Positions 33,411 through 42,765 are shown, numbered from the stretch's first letter. The stretch is DNA of 64,000 bases from Roseateles_B flavus (GCF_039872765.1 NZ_JBDPZC010000003.1:62001-126000); one strand, 5' to 3'. A program made the numbers and translations. The notes: generated by a model not told the origin, from the sequence alone.

Positions 33411-34244
33411 TCAGCTCTTGGCCTGCCGGCGCAGCAGCAGCGAGGTATCCGCCGCCGTCGGCAAGCCGGCCCCCAGACGCAGTTCCGAATCGAGCACCAG
33501 GCGGCTGCGCAGGCCGGCCTGCAGGAGGTCCAGATGCCGCTGGTTCTCAACGATATGCGCCAGCATCAGCTTGCGGACCTGGTCGGCATCCGCCTTGCGC
33601 ACGGCGGCGAGGATCTTGCGGTGAGCCCGCCAGGCCGCCTCGCCCAGACGCTGGTGTTCATCCTGCGTGGCATGCAGAGAGGACACCACCATGGTCTCCA
33701 GCATGCGATTGATCAGCCTGCACTGGAAGCGCAGAAAGGGATTGGGGCAGGCCTCGGCCAGGATGTCGTGGAAGTGCAGGTCCTCGACGCGCTGCATGGC
33801 CGCCGGATGGGTGTTGTCCTGGCTCGGGTTGGAGATCTCGATGCTGCGCTCCAGGGCTTCGAGATCAGCATCGCTGAGATGCGGCACGGCCAGCGCAGCC
33901 ATCTCGGGCTCGAGCATGCGGCGCAGGGCGTAGATGTCCCCGATGGTGATGTCCTGGAAGAAGAGGTAGTTCTGCAGGAACTGGAAGGTCCGATCCAGGG
34001 TGACGCGCTCGATGGTAGCGCCGCCGGCCGGCCCGGTGCTGAGCCGGATCAGACCCTGGACCTCCAGCGCCTTCAGGGCTTCACGCATGGTGCCCCGGCT
34101 CACGCCGAACATCTCCTGCAGCTCGGCTTCCTTGGGAAGCTTCTCGCCCGGGTTCAAGTTCCGGCCGGTGATCCAGCGCTTGATTTCCTCAACGACCAAG
34201 TCCCCTCTTTTGAGGCCGCGCTGCGCAACCTGTTTCTTCGTCAC
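33411..34244 (-). CDS. GntR family transcriptional regulator, FCD (FadR-like) subfamily
   Basis: A 277-residue regulator with an N-terminal winged HTH (KLPKEAELQEMFGVSRGTMR, EALKALEVQGLIRL) and a C-terminal FCD ligand domain with metal-binding histidines (LHFHDILAE, RAHRKILAAV, MLAHI). I chose the GTG at 34244 because GGGAG stands five bases upstream; the frame is open to a GTG at 34292. It probably controls the adjacent amide uptake and hydrolysis genes. Two TGATCA-centred palindromes (41134-41145, 42832-42849) near their promoters are candidate operators, though they are 7-9 kb away. Confidence 0.88.
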   Translation of the reverse strand: MTKKQVAQRGLKRGDLVVEEIKRWITGRNLNPGEKLPKEAELQEMFGVSRGTMREALKALEVQGLIRLSTGPAGGATIERVTLDRTFQFLQNYLFFQDITIGDIYALRRMLEPEMAALAVPHLSDADLEALERSIEISNPSQDNTHPAAMQRVEDLHFHDILAEACPNPFLRFQCRLINRMLETMVVSSLHATQDEHQRLGEAAWRAHRKILAAVRKADADQVRKLMLAHIVENQRHLDLLQAGLRSRLVLDSELRLGAGLPTAADTSLLLRRQAKS

Positions 34245-34324
34245 CGCCGCTCCCGGCTGTTCTGGCTGCGAGCGATGATACCGTAGGCCCACCGGGCACC
34301 AGGGCGTGGCACAGCCTGCGTCCG

Positions 34325-34870
34325 CTAGGTCTGCGGCTGGATGCGGGCCAGCGGCCGCCCACCCTCCGACAGCACCAGGGCGACCACGATCTCCCGTGGC
34401 AGGGGTGCGTCAGCGATGGAAAAGCTGACGGCATCGAAGTGGTCAAAACTCCAGGGGTCCAGGATGTTGTGGACGGGCACGTCGAGGACGCAGCCCGCTG
34501 CTGCGCGCTTCACGGTCGAGGGCATCACGGACAGGGCCTGCATCAGCCGCGCCCGCACGGCCTTGCCGAACAGCGGATGCAGCAGCGCTGCGGCATGCTC
34601 CACTTCACCGGACGTTCCCACAATGGCCCCCTTGCCATAGGCCTCCACCATGGCGCGCTCGCCGCCCAGCAGCTGCAGCGCGGAGGCCGTCAACTGCTGG
34701 CCGAGGTCGCGGCCCAGCCCGTAGAGTGCCGACAGGTCTTCCTGCCAGCGACCGGCGAATTCGTTCTCCAGCACGGCCGCCGTGACCACGCGACGCACCG
34801 GCCGACCGACGCGATGCCCCTGCTCCTCCTGGATCTCTTCCACCTGGCTGAAGAATTTGCGAATCCTCAT
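34325..34870 (-). CDS. AmS (amino acid synthesis) family protein
   Basis: A 181-residue protein resembling the AmS/AA_synth family (formerly a DUF). KFFSQVEEIQEEQG, GKGAIVGTSGEVEHAAALLHP and SFSIADAPLPREIVVALVLSEGGRPLARI look family-like. The biochemical function is not established; members often sit with amidases and ABC transporters, as here. The amidase gene upstream overlaps it by 4 bp (ATGA), so the two act in one transcript. Confidence 0.72.
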   Translation of the reverse strand: MRIRKFFSQVEEIQEEQGHRVGRPVRRVVTAAVLENEFAGRWQEDLSALYGLGRDLGQQLTASALQLLGGERAMVEAYGKGAIVGTSGEVEHAAALLHPLFGKAVRARLMQALSVMPSTVKRAAAGCVLDVPVHNILDPWSFDHFDAVSFSIADAPLPREIVVALVLSEGGRPLARIQPQT

Positions 34871-36282
34871 GTCGACGCCTCCTCGGCCAGCACCATGGGG
34901 GGTGCCGGAAATGCACCGCGGGCCTGTTCATAGCCCCGGCATACACGCAAGACCAGTCCATCGTGAAAGCGCGGCCCGATGACCTGCAGGCCGATGGGCA
35001 GCCCCTCCCGGCTCAGTCCGCAGGGCACGCTGGCTGCCGGCTGCTGGGTCTGGTTGCACCAGGAGGTCAGGGGCGGCGCCATGCGCATGTCCGGCGGCAG
35101 GCCGGGATTGGGCGGCGGCAGGCGATGGAAGCTGGGGCAGACCAGCACGTCATAGCGCGCAAAGAAGGCATGCATGGCACTGGCCAGCTCCATGCGCGCC
35201 TGCAGGGCATCCATAAGCCGGACGGCACTCAGACGCCTTCCGCAGTCCGCCAGTTCCAGGATCTCGGGATCCATCAGCTGGCGCAGCGGCTCCGGTGTGT
35301 GGCGCACCAGTTGCTCTGAACGCGCCATCCACAGGATCGTGTGCATCTCGCTCTTCATATAGCCCTGCAGGGGCTCCACCGCCTCCAGCCAGCTCACGCG
35401 GGCACCGAGTTGTTCCAGCAGGCGCGCCGCGCTGCAGGCGGCCGCGGTGATTTGGGGATCGACGTCGGTGATGCCCAGGGTCGCGCTGAAGGCCACGCGA
35501 AGGCCCTCCACGCCCCGCTGGAGCCCGCGGCAGAAGTCCTCCACCGGGCCGCCGAAGGACTGCCAGTCGGCCGGCCAGGGCCGGGCCATGGCCGTGAGCA
35601 TGAGGGCCAGGTCTTGCACGGTGCGCGCCATGGGGCCGACATTGGACAGCTCACCGACGTTGTGGGGTTCCATGGTCGGCACCCTCTTGAAGGAGGGCTT
35701 GAGGCCACAGACTCCGTTCCAGGCGGCGGGCACGCGAATGGAGCCCCCGCCGTCGGTGCCCACGGCCAGCGGCCCCATGCGCGCGGCCAGCGCCGCCCCG
35801 GCCCCGCTGCTGCTGCCCCCGGCGCTCCGCGTCGGGTTCCAGGGATTGCGCGTCACACCAGTCAGGGGGCTGTCGCTGACGATCTTGTTGCCGAACTCGG
35901 TGGTGGTGGTCTTGCCGAAGATCACCGCTCCCGCCCGGCGCAGCAACTCGATGCAGGGCGCGTCGTGCTCGGCCAGATGCCCCGGAGGCAAGGTGCAGGA
36001 GCCGAACAGGGTGGACATGCCGCGGGTGGCCACCATGTCCTTGACCGAGACGGGCACGCCGTCCAGCGGTCCGCAGGGCGTGCCTTGCAGCCAGCGCCGT
36101 TCGGAAGCCGCGGCGTCCTGCAGGGCGCCTTCCTCGTCGATGACCCGGAAGGCATTGATTAGCGGATCCAGGCTGTGCACCTGCTCCAGCACAGCGCGCA
36201 TCAGCTCCACGGGCGACAGCGCCTTGCCGCGATAGGCCAGGACCAACTCGCTGGCCGACATTTCAAGCAGTTCGTTCATCAT
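34867..36282 (-). CDS. amidase signature family hydrolase (minus-strand copy)
   Basis: A 471-residue amidase-signature enzyme. The Ser-cisSer-Lys triad region is readable: the Lys in GVPVSVKDMVATRG and the Gly/Ser-rich signature TRSAGGSSSGAGAALAARMG with GTDGGGSIRVPAAWNGVCGLKPSF. It hydrolyses an amide or carbamoyl bond in an unknown substrate. It is coupled to the substrate-binding protein gene upstream (ATGA) and to the AmS gene downstream. The second amidase of the locus (41329-42765) is a diverged paralogue rather than a recent copy. Confidence 0.88.
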   Translation of the reverse strand: MMNELLEMSASELVLAYRGKALSPVELMRAVLEQVHSLDPLINAFRVIDEEGALQDAAASERRWLQGTPCGPLDGVPVSVKDMVATRGMSTLFGSCTLPPGHLAEHDAPCIELLRRAGAVIFGKTTTTEFGNKIVSDSPLTGVTRNPWNPTRSAGGSSSGAGAALAARMGPLAVGTDGGGSIRVPAAWNGVCGLKPSFKRVPTMEPHNVGELSNVGPMARTVQDLALMLTAMARPWPADWQSFGGPVEDFCRGLQRGVEGLRVAFSATLGITDVDPQITAAACSAARLLEQLGARVSWLEAVEPLQGYMKSEMHTILWMARSEQLVRHTPEPLRQLMDPEILELADCGRRLSAVRLMDALQARMELASAMHAFFARYDVLVCPSFHRLPPPNPGLPPDMRMAPPLTSWCNQTQQPAASVPCGLSREGLPIGLQVIGPRFHDGLVLRVCRGYEQARGAFPAPPMVLAEEAST

Positions 36283-37463
36283 CCCGCCAGGCAGTGAACA
36301 GGAACCGTGGGGGTGGTATCCAGCAGCTGGAAGGTGCCATCCGCCCTCGCACGCGCGACCAGGGCCACGCCATTGAGGTGCGAGCCGCCCGGGCCCAGCA
36401 CCACGCGCCCCCGCGGCGCGTTGATCACGACACCGCTCACCGCCGCCTTGACCGACGAGGCATCCGCACGCCCCGTCTTGGCCACGGCCGCGGCGAACAG
36501 CTTGGCCCCCGTGTAGGTGCTCTCGCCGTGCGGCAGCATCACGACATGCCCACCGACCCGCAGCGGCGTGGAGTCCGCGAACTGCCGCGTGTAGGCGTCA
36601 AGGAAGTGCTGATTCTCGGGAGTGGGGACGCCCATGAAATAGGGCGACACCCCGACCGTACCCGCGGACGCCCCCTCCGTAGCCATGGCCAGCGACTCAT
36701 GGGTGATGTCCGTGACCAGCTGCGGCTTCATGCCGAAGCTGTGGTACTGCTTGACGAAGCTGACGGGATCGTCGCCGATGCTGTGCCAGACCACATCGGG
36801 CGCCAGGCTCTGGATCTGCTGGAGTACAGGCCCGTAGTCCCGGGTGCCAAAGGGGAAGTAGCGGGTGCCGATCAGCTTGCCGCCGCTGGCCTCCACCGCG
36901 GCCTGGATCTGCGGCATCAGCACGCTGCGGTTGCTGCCGATGTCGGACACCAAGGCGAAGAAGGTCTTGCTGCCCTCCTTGGCCGCCCAGTCGATCAGGG
37001 GGTCGACGCGCTGGTTGCTGGCCAGCCCTGTGGTCAGCAGCAGCGGATGGCAGCGGCCTTCGTCGAAGTTGGGAAAGATCACCAGGCGCTGGACCCGCCC
37101 GGCCACCTGCAGGGCCGCCTCGCGCTCGAAGGGCAGGACCATGCCGGTGATCATGGCTACGCCATCGCCGATCAGCAGCTTGCGTGCCTTGTCCAGGGCG
37201 ACCTTGGCGGACATCTGGGTGTCCTCGGCGATGATCTTCAGCGGCTGCCCCATCAGGCCGCCGGCCGCATTGATCTCGTCGACCGCCAGCTTCAGGCAGT
37301 TCCGGTTGGTCTCCGCGACACGCGCCAGAGGCCCGCTGAACGGGGCCAGCAGACCGATGCGCAGGGGCTCGGCCGCTCTGACGATGGCCGGAGCCCCGCC
37401 GCAAGCCAGGCCCGCAAGTGCGCCGCGCAGCAGGGTACGGCGATGGATGTCTGCATTGATCAT
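36279..37463 (-). CDS. ABC transporter substrate-binding protein, branched-chain amino acid/amide type
   Basis: A 394-residue type I periplasmic binding protein with a twin-arginine-like leader (HRRTLLRGALAGLACGGAPA) and LRIGLLAPFSGPLARVAE at the mature N-terminus. It resembles the Liv/Urt/Ami binding proteins for amino acids, urea and short amides. I chose the ATG at 37463, which has AAAGGA upstream; the frame is open to 37520. It follows livF by about 50 bp, completing a five-component transporter. The ligand is likely the amide cleaved by the two amidases. Confidence 0.86.
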   Translation of the reverse strand: MINADIHRRTLLRGALAGLACGGAPAIVRAAEPLRIGLLAPFSGPLARVAETNRNCLKLAVDEINAAGGLMGQPLKIIAEDTQMSAKVALDKARKLLIGDGVAMITGMVLPFEREAALQVAGRVQRLVIFPNFDEGRCHPLLLTTGLASNQRVDPLIDWAAKEGSKTFFALVSDIGSNRSVLMPQIQAAVEASGGKLIGTRYFPFGTRDYGPVLQQIQSLAPDVVWHSIGDDPVSFVKQYHSFGMKPQLVTDITHESLAMATEGASAGTVGVSPYFMGVPTPENQHFLDAYTRQFADSTPLRVGGHVVMLPHGESTYTGAKLFAAAVAKTGRADASSVKAAVSGVVINAPRGRVVLGPGGSHLNGVALVARARADGTFQLLDTTPTVPVHCLAG

Positions 37464-37512
37464 GAGGGGATCCTTTCCTTGCATGAGATGAGTGGGATTG
37501 CTCCGGCGTGGC

Positions 37513-38199
37513 CTAGACACCCAGGAGCTTCTCGAGCGTCTCGAGCTCGCCGAGACTGTTGAGCCGGCCTTCGTGGACGATGCGGCCGCGCTCCAGCACC
37601 AGCCAGCGCTGTGCCGCGTTCATGACCAGGTCCAGGTTCTGCTCGACCAGCACGGCCGAGATCTCCAGCTCCTTGCACAGGCTGGGGATGAGCTCACCCA
37701 GCATCTGGACGATATTGGGCTGGACCCCATCGGAGGGCTCGTCCAGCAGCAGCACCTTGGGCCTGGCGCACATGGCCCGCGCGATGGCCAGCATCTGCTG
37801 CTCGCCCCCGGACATGGTGCCGCCCATCTGCCGCAGTCGCTGCTTCAGCACGGGGAAGTAGCTGAAGATGATGTCGGGCGGTTCCGTCCCCACGGGGCAG
37901 GCGGCTTGCAGGTTCTGCAGAACGCTCAGACGGGGGAAGATCCAGCGCCCTTGCGGCACCAGACTGACGCCTGCGCGCCCGATGCGATAGGTGGGCAGAC
38001 CCAGCAACTGCTGGCTGCGGAACTCGATGCTGCCGCTGGTCTGGGGCAGCATGCCCATGACGGCCTTGACCAGGGTCGATTTGCCGGCACCGTTGCGGCC
38101 GAGAATGCCCAGCACCTCGCCCTTGAGAAGATGGAACTGGACCCGGTCCAGCACCTGCGCCCCGCCGTAGCCGGCGCACAGATCACGCACCTCAAGCAT
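37513..38199 (-). CDS. branched-chain-type ABC transporter ATP-binding protein (LivF-like)
   Basis: A 228-residue ABC ATPase with Walker A GRNGAGKSTLVKAV, signature MSGGEQQMLAIARAM and Walker B VLLLDEPSDGVQPNIV. The LivF-type C-terminus AVLVEQNLDLVMNAAQR is clear. The start at 38199 (MLEVRDLCAGYG) is chosen over upstream in-frame starts and overlaps the end of livG by 8 bp. It powers uptake with LivG, LivM, LivH and the adjacent binding protein. Confidence 0.9.
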   Translation of the reverse strand: MLEVRDLCAGYGGAQVLDRVQFHLLKGEVLGILGRNGAGKSTLVKAVMGMLPQTSGSIEFRSQQLLGLPTYRIGRAGVSLVPQGRWIFPRLSVLQNLQAACPVGTEPPDIIFSYFPVLKQRLRQMGGTMSGGEQQMLAIARAMCARPKVLLLDEPSDGVQPNIVQMLGELIPSLCKELEISAVLVEQNLDLVMNAAQRWLVLERGRIVHEGRLNSLGELETLEKLLGV

Positions 38200-38929
38200 G
38201 GTGGTCCTCCTTGCCTCGACCCAGGTAGATGCGGCGGATCTGTTCGTCCTGCTCGATGTCGGCGAAGCTCCCTTCGCGGATGACCTCACCCTGATGCATG
38301 ACCAGGGTGCGGCAGTTGAGCTGGCGGACGAAGCCCATGTCGTGCTCGATCACCACCACCGCAATCTCCCGAGCCATGCGCCGCAGCATGTCCGCCATGC
38401 GGCGGGTTCCCTCGACGCTCATGCCGGCCGCAGGCTCGTCCAGCAACAGGAGACGGGGCTGGCACATGAGCGCCATGCCGATCTCCAGCCACTGGCGCTC
38501 GCCATGGGGCAGGCATTCGGCCAGCTCGTCGGCCCGATGGCGAAGGCCCGTCAGGAAGAGGATGTCCTGGAGCTCTGGAGCCGACGCCGGGCGATCGGCA
38601 GCCACCCCCTGGCCTGCCACGATGAGGTTGTCTCGCACGCTGAGCCACTGGAAGACATTGGTTCCCTGGAATTTCCGGATCACGCCGCGCCTCGCGAACT
38701 CGTGAGGGGGCCGGCGGGTCAGGTCCTTGCCATCGACCAGGAGACGCCCCGAGTTCGGCCGCAGGGTGCCGGACAGCAGCCCCAGCAAGGTACTCTTCCC
38801 GGCGCCGTTGGGGCCGATCACGCACAGAAGCTCCGCCGGTGCGATGTCCAGCGCGACCTCCTTGACCGCGTGGATGCCACCAAAGGCCACGTTGACACTC
38901 TGTGCCTGCATGAGGGGGGCGGCGTTCAT
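38192..38929 (-). CDS. branched-chain-type ABC transporter ATP-binding protein (LivG-like)
   Basis: A 245-residue ABC ATPase with Walker A GPNGAGKSTLLGLL and Walker B LLLLDEPAAGMSVEGTRR, and the LivG-type segment VVIEHDMGFVRQLNCRTLVM. The signature region reads LPHGERQWLEIGMAL, that is PHGE in place of the usual SGGQ-like motif. The same form is seen in urea/amide-type LivG/UrtD proteins, and it supports an amide-like substrate. The ATG at 38929 overlaps the livM stop by 4 bp. Confidence 0.9.
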   Translation of the reverse strand: MNAAPLMQAQSVNVAFGGIHAVKEVALDIAPAELLCVIGPNGAGKSTLLGLLSGTLRPNSGRLLVDGKDLTRRPPHEFARRGVIRKFQGTNVFQWLSVRDNLIVAGQGVAADRPASAPELQDILFLTGLRHRADELAECLPHGERQWLEIGMALMCQPRLLLLDEPAAGMSVEGTRRMADMLRRMAREIAVVVIEHDMGFVRQLNCRTLVMHQGEVIREGSFADIEQDEQIRRIYLGRGKEDHHA

Positions 38930-40086
38930 CGTTCGACTCCTGCGCTGGCGACCTTGTCCTGGACGGCGGCGTCCGGCGGCGCCGCCGGCTGGGAGGCCGC
39001 CGGGTGGGAGGACTCCTGTTGGGCTGTCTGTTGGACTGCCTGATGGGCTGTCTGGTTGTGCTCCTCCCGGGCCCTGGCATTGCGCCGCGCCTTCAGCAGG
39101 CCGACAAAGCCTTGCGGCAACGCCAGCACGGACACCAGGAACAGCACGCCCAGGATCAGCGGCCATAGATCGGTACTGAAGCTGCTGACCTCCTGCTGGA
39201 CCCGCGTGAAGAAGACCGCGGCGATGACGGGTCCGATCAAGGTCCCCCGGCCACCGACGGCCACCCACAGAATGACCTCGGTGGACATCAGGATGGAAAA
39301 CAGATCGGGTGCCACCACCCCCGCGGTCCCGGCATACAGCGCCCCGCTGAAGGCAGCCAGGGCTGCCGACAGCGTGAACACGAACACCAGATGCCAGGAG
39401 GTGTCGAAGCCACAGTGCTTGGCCCTGAATTCGTTCATGCCGATGGCCGCCAGCACCAGGCCATAGCGGGTCCGGACCAGGCTCCACACGAGCAGCAGGA
39501 CGAGCGCCAGGCAGACCAGCGCCAGCAGATAGGACGCACGCTCGTCAGACAGCTCCAGCGTCCAGCCGGGAAGCTCGATCCGGATGCCGGGAATGCCCAG
39601 GATGCCGACATCGCCGCCAGTCACCGACTGCCAGCTGGTCGCCAGCTGTCGGGTGATCAGCAGCACCGCCATGGTGATGATGGCGAAGAAGTGCAGCCGC
39701 ACCCCGGCATACAGCAGCAGGTAGCCCACCGAGGCCGCCAGCAGCACGGCAGCGCCCATGCCCAGGCTGACGCCCTGCAGCCAGTTCCACTCCAGCTGCG
39801 TCGTGGCAATGGCGACCCCATAGGCCCCGATGCCGAAGAAGACGGCATGCCCCAGGGTGAGGACCATGGCCTTGCCCCAAAGCAGGTCGTAGCTCACCGC
39901 GAAGATGGCCAGGATGAGAGCGTCCCGCAAGGCGGTGGTCGCATAGGGGGAGAGAAGCCAGGGAATGCCGGCCAGAGCCAGCGCCAGCAGCGCTCCAACC
40001 AGCAGGCTGCGCTTCTCGGCAGGGGTGACCCGGGGCTGGCGCAGGAGCGTGGCCATTGCATGGAAACGATGACGCATGGCGCTCAC
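38926..40086 (-). CDS. branched-chain-type ABC transporter permease (LivM-like)
   Basis: A 386-residue permease with about nine membrane segments and the LivM motif AAIGMNEFRAKHCGFDTSWH. The cytoplasmic tail after about residue 335 is an unusual Gln/Ala/Pro-rich extension (HQAVQQTAQQESSHPAASQP) from simple repeats in the DNA at 38960-39060. The GTG start at 40086 overlaps the livH stop (GTGA); an ATG at 40077 is also possible. Confidence 0.88.
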   Translation of the reverse strand: MSAMRHRFHAMATLLRQPRVTPAEKRSLLVGALLALALAGIPWLLSPYATTALRDALILAIFAVSYDLLWGKAMVLTLGHAVFFGIGAYGVAIATTQLEWNWLQGVSLGMGAAVLLAASVGYLLLYAGVRLHFFAIITMAVLLITRQLATSWQSVTGGDVGILGIPGIRIELPGWTLELSDERASYLLALVCLALVLLLVWSLVRTRYGLVLAAIGMNEFRAKHCGFDTSWHLVFVFTLSAALAAFSGALYAGTAGVVAPDLFSILMSTEVILWVAVGGRGTLIGPVIAAVFFTRVQQEVSSFSTDLWPLILGVLFLVSVLALPQGFVGLLKARRNARAREEHNQTAHQAVQQTAQQESSHPAASQPAAPPDAAVQDKVASAGVER

Positions 40087-40970
40087 CCCTTGCCCAGCAG
40101 TTGGTGTGCCGCGCTGAAGCCCGGCACCAGGCCTTGAGGCCGGATGCGGATCAGCGCGATGGCCATGATCAGCACCAGCGCCGAAGCCAGCGAGGGATCG
40201 ACGCGGTAGTTCAGCAGCGTCTCGACGCTGCCGATCAGGGCACTGCCCGTCACCGCCCCCAGCACGGAGCCGATGCCCCCGACCACGATCACGAAGAAGG
40301 CCTTGCTGAGGTAGCTGAGCCCCAGGTGACTCTCCACGGACACGAGCGGCGCCACTAGCACGCCTGCAAAGGCCGCCAGCGCAGCGCCCAGCGCGAAGGC
40401 GGAGCGATTCATCTTTCGGGTGTTGATGCCCAGGCCTTCGGCCATGGCAGGGTTCTGGATCACCGCACGCAGGCGGATGCCGTAGCGGGTTCCCGTGAAG
40501 ACCAGGGCACTCAAGGCAATTACCACGAGGCTCGTGGCGATGACAAAGATCCGGTAGGCCGGGTACTCCGCCCCCAGCAGGGTGAGGGAGCCGCCGATGG
40601 GCGTCTGGACCAGCTGGGGATGCTTGCCGAAGCCCAGCTCCAGCAGCTTCTGGACGATCAGGCTGACCGCGTAGGTGGCCAGCAGGGTGTCCAGGGTTCG
40701 GTGATACAGGAGGCGGATGACGGTGGCTTCCAGCAGCCAGCCGGCGGCCGCACCCACCAGCGGCGCCACCACGAGGGCCAGCCAGTAGGCCTCGGCGCCC
40801 CCTGCGTGCTGCAGGGCCGCGAGCGTGAAGGCCCCGAGGGTGACGAAGTCACCGTGAGCCAGATTGACGATGTCCATCATGCCGAAAACGATGGCCAGCC
40901 CCAGTGCAACAAGGGCCAGCACGCAGACCTGGCTCAGGACATTGAGCAGCAGCACCACACCCTCACTCAT
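40083..40970 (-). CDS. branched-chain-type ABC transporter permease (LivH-like)
   Basis: A 295-residue permease beginning MSEGVVLLLNVLSQVCVLAL, with LGLAIVFGMMDIVNLAHGDF and FVIVVGGIGSVLGAVTGSALIG as LivH hallmarks. The ATG at 40970 is chosen because GGGAGG lies seven bases upstream and the protein then has normal length. A 50-codon reading frame with a strong ribosome site ends eight bases inside this gene, so livH translation may be coupled to it. Confidence 0.9.
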   Translation of the reverse strand: MSEGVVLLLNVLSQVCVLALVALGLAIVFGMMDIVNLAHGDFVTLGAFTLAALQHAGGAEAYWLALVVAPLVGAAAGWLLEATVIRLLYHRTLDTLLATYAVSLIVQKLLELGFGKHPQLVQTPIGGSLTLLGAEYPAYRIFVIATSLVVIALSALVFTGTRYGIRLRAVIQNPAMAEGLGINTRKMNRSAFALGAALAAFAGVLVAPLVSVESHLGLSYLSKAFFVIVVGGIGSVLGAVTGSALIGSVETLLNYRVDPSLASALVLIMAIALIRIRPQGLVPGFSAAHQLLGKG

Positions 40971-41115
40971 CGCACACCTCCCCGCGGGTCCTCGAGGGCA
41001 TTGCGTGCGCCAGGCACCGGTCACCCGGGCCTGACATAGGGCTGCGCACGGCGTCATGGCCGATTCCGCCAGCGTCAACGCGGCTTCCCGACCCCTTCTC
41101 CGGTACTCTTTTCAT
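40963..41115 (-). CDS. possible 50-residue leader peptide overlapping livH
   Basis: This 50-codon frame starts at an ATG (41115) with a near-ideal Shine-Dalgarno AAAGGAG five bases upstream. It encodes MKRVPEKGSGSRVDAGGIGH onward and ends TGC GAT GAG TGA, the stop overlapping the livH start by 8 bp. No domain or membrane segment is visible. The ribosome site and stop/start overlap suggest a translated leader that couples or regulates livH, but coding potential is otherwise unproven. Confidence 0.42.
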   Translation of the reverse strand: MKRVPEKGSGSRVDAGGIGHDAVRSPMSGPGDRCLAHAMPSRTRGEVCDE

Positions 41116-41133
41116 TTTGGCTCCTTTGATAAT

Positions 41134-41145
41134 TTATGATCATAA
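41134..41145. promoter_or_regulatory. TTATGATCATAA palindrome, candidate GntR operator
   Basis: A perfect 12-bp palindrome in an AT-rich stretch between the divergent livH and amidase genes, only 8 bp upstream of the leader ORF's Shine-Dalgarno. The core TGATCATAA recurs upstream of the porin gene. FCD-type GntR regulators commonly bind short palindromes of this kind. Confidence 0.5.
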
Positions 41146-41186
41146 TAGACAGGACGGCTTCAGAAGGCCGATAGGTGCTTACCCTT

Positions 41187-41202
41187 TATGACACCTGTCA
41201 TA
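41187..41202. promoter_or_regulatory. TATGACA inverted repeat upstream of the amidase gene
   Basis: TATGACA and TGTCATA flank two bases, about 130 bp before the amidase start. It is a second dyad in the divergent intergenic region and distinct in sequence from the TGATCA site. Confidence 0.35.
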
Positions 41203-41328
41203 CCGCTGGGACCCCACAAAACATGGGCCTTCACGCAGAGGCCACCAAGAATAGAGGGCAGAGGCCGCATCGAGGCATGTCGCCCTCATCAATCCTATTT
41301 ATTACCATGATTCATCAAAGGAATGACC

Positions 41329-42765
41329 ATGTCACCGTTGCACCACATGAGCGCCACCGAGCTGGTCGGCCACTTCGCCACCCGGACACTGTCGCCCGTC
41401 GAGGTCGTCCAGGCCCTGCTTGCCCGGCATGAGGCATTGGCGAAGGAACTCAACGCCTTCTGTTTCATGAACCGGGAAAGCGCGCTGCTGCAGGCCCGCG
41501 CTTCAGAGGCGCGATGGCGCGCAGGCAAGGCCCTCAGCACGCTGGACGGCATTCCCGTATCCATCAAGGACAACCTCGGCACGGATGACATGCCGACCCG
41601 CTTCGGCTCCCTTGCCGTCAGCCCCGAGCGCATGCAGCTGCCGGACAGCCCGGCCGTACGACGCCTGCGCGATGCCGGCGCCGTGATCTTCGGCAAGACG
41701 ACCCTGCCGGACTTCGCCCACAAGATCACCACCGACAGCCCGCTCAACGGCACCACCCGCAACCCGTGGAACCTGGCGCACACGCCGGGCGGATCCAGCG
41801 GCGGCGCAGCGGCAGCGGTGGCGGCCGGCCTGGGCCCACTGGCCCTGGGCACCGATGGCGGCGGATCCATCCGCATCCCCGCGGCCTTCAGCGGCATCTA
41901 TGGCTTCAAGCCGAGCTTCGGGCGTGTGCCACACCATCCGCGGGGCGCCTTTGCCCTGCTGAGCCATGTCGGCCCGATGGCCAGGACCGTCGAGGATGCA
42001 GCCTCCCTGATGAACATCATCTCGCGCCCCGACCCGCGCGACTGGTACGCGCTGCCCTACGACCCCACCGACTACCGAGCCGCCCTGCGGACCCCGCTGC
42101 ACCACCTGCGCGTGGCCCTGAGCCCCTCGCTGGGGCTGGACAGGCAGGCCGCCCCCGAGATCCAGGCCGCGCTCAAACGCAGCGCCCGCATCCTCGAGTC
42201 GATGGGAGCCCATGTGGAGCTGGCGGATCCGCCCGCCGTGCTGCAATGCCTGCAGATCCACGGCGTGCTGTGGAGCGCCTTCGCAGCCCGGCTGGCGGAC
42301 TCCCTGGGGGATGCCGCCCACACCCTGGACGCCTCCTTGAAGGCGTTGGTCGAGGCCGGCCGCCAGCTGCCACCGCACTGCATCCTGGACGCCCTGGCGC
42401 GCCGCGGAGACGCCGGCCGCGAAGTCAACGAGTTCTTCACACGCTACGACCTGGTGATGTGCCCGGTCCACCCCACGCTGCCACCCGCGCTTGGCGAGGA
42501 CCTCCAGCTGAACCCTCCCTACCCGGTCTACACCCCCTGGTGCAACCAGCTCGGGCTGCCAGCCGCCAGCCTTTACGCCGGCCCTGCGGACAACGGCCTG
42601 CCCATCGGCCTGCAACTGGTGGGCCGGCAATACGACGACAGCACGGTACTCAAGGCCAGCCACGCCTTCCAGCAGGCCACGGGTCATGCAGGCGTGGCCG
42701 AGCACCCCTTCAGCGTGAAGACCAGCCAGCCGGCCAGCACCCAGCGACATCGGGACACCGCCTGA
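41329..42765 (+). CDS. amidase signature family hydrolase (plus-strand copy)
   Basis: A 478-residue amidase-signature enzyme. The catalytic Lys is in GIPVSIKDNLGTDD and the Ser/cisSer region in HTPGGSSGGAAAAVAAGLG with TDGGGSIRIPAAFSGIYGFKP. The ATG at 41329 has AAAGGA seven bases upstream, while the ATG at 41323 would sit on top of it. It is divergent from the livHMGF-binding protein-amidase run and upstream of a porin. It probably cleaves the imported amide or a pathway intermediate. Confidence 0.88.
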   Translation: MSPLHHMSATELVGHFATRTLSPVEVVQALLARHEALAKELNAFCFMNRESALLQARASEARWRAGKALSTLDGIPVSIKDNLGTDDMPTRFGSLAVSPERMQLPDSPAVRRLRDAGAVIFGKTTLPDFAHKITTDSPLNGTTRNPWNLAHTPGGSSGGAAAAVAAGLGPLALGTDGGGSIRIPAAFSGIYGFKPSFGRVPHHPRGAFALLSHVGPMARTVEDAASLMNIISRPDPRDWYALPYDPTDYRAALRTPLHHLRVALSPSLGLDRQAAPEIQAALKRSARILESMGAHVELADPPAVLQCLQIHGVLWSAFAARLADSLGDAAHTLDASLKALVEAGRQLPPHCILDALARRGDAGREVNEFFTRYDLVMCPVHPTLPPALGEDLQLNPPYPVYTPWCNQLGLPAASLYAGPADNGLPIGLQLVGRQYDDSTVLKASHAFQQATGHAGVAEHPFSVKTSQPASTQRHRDTA

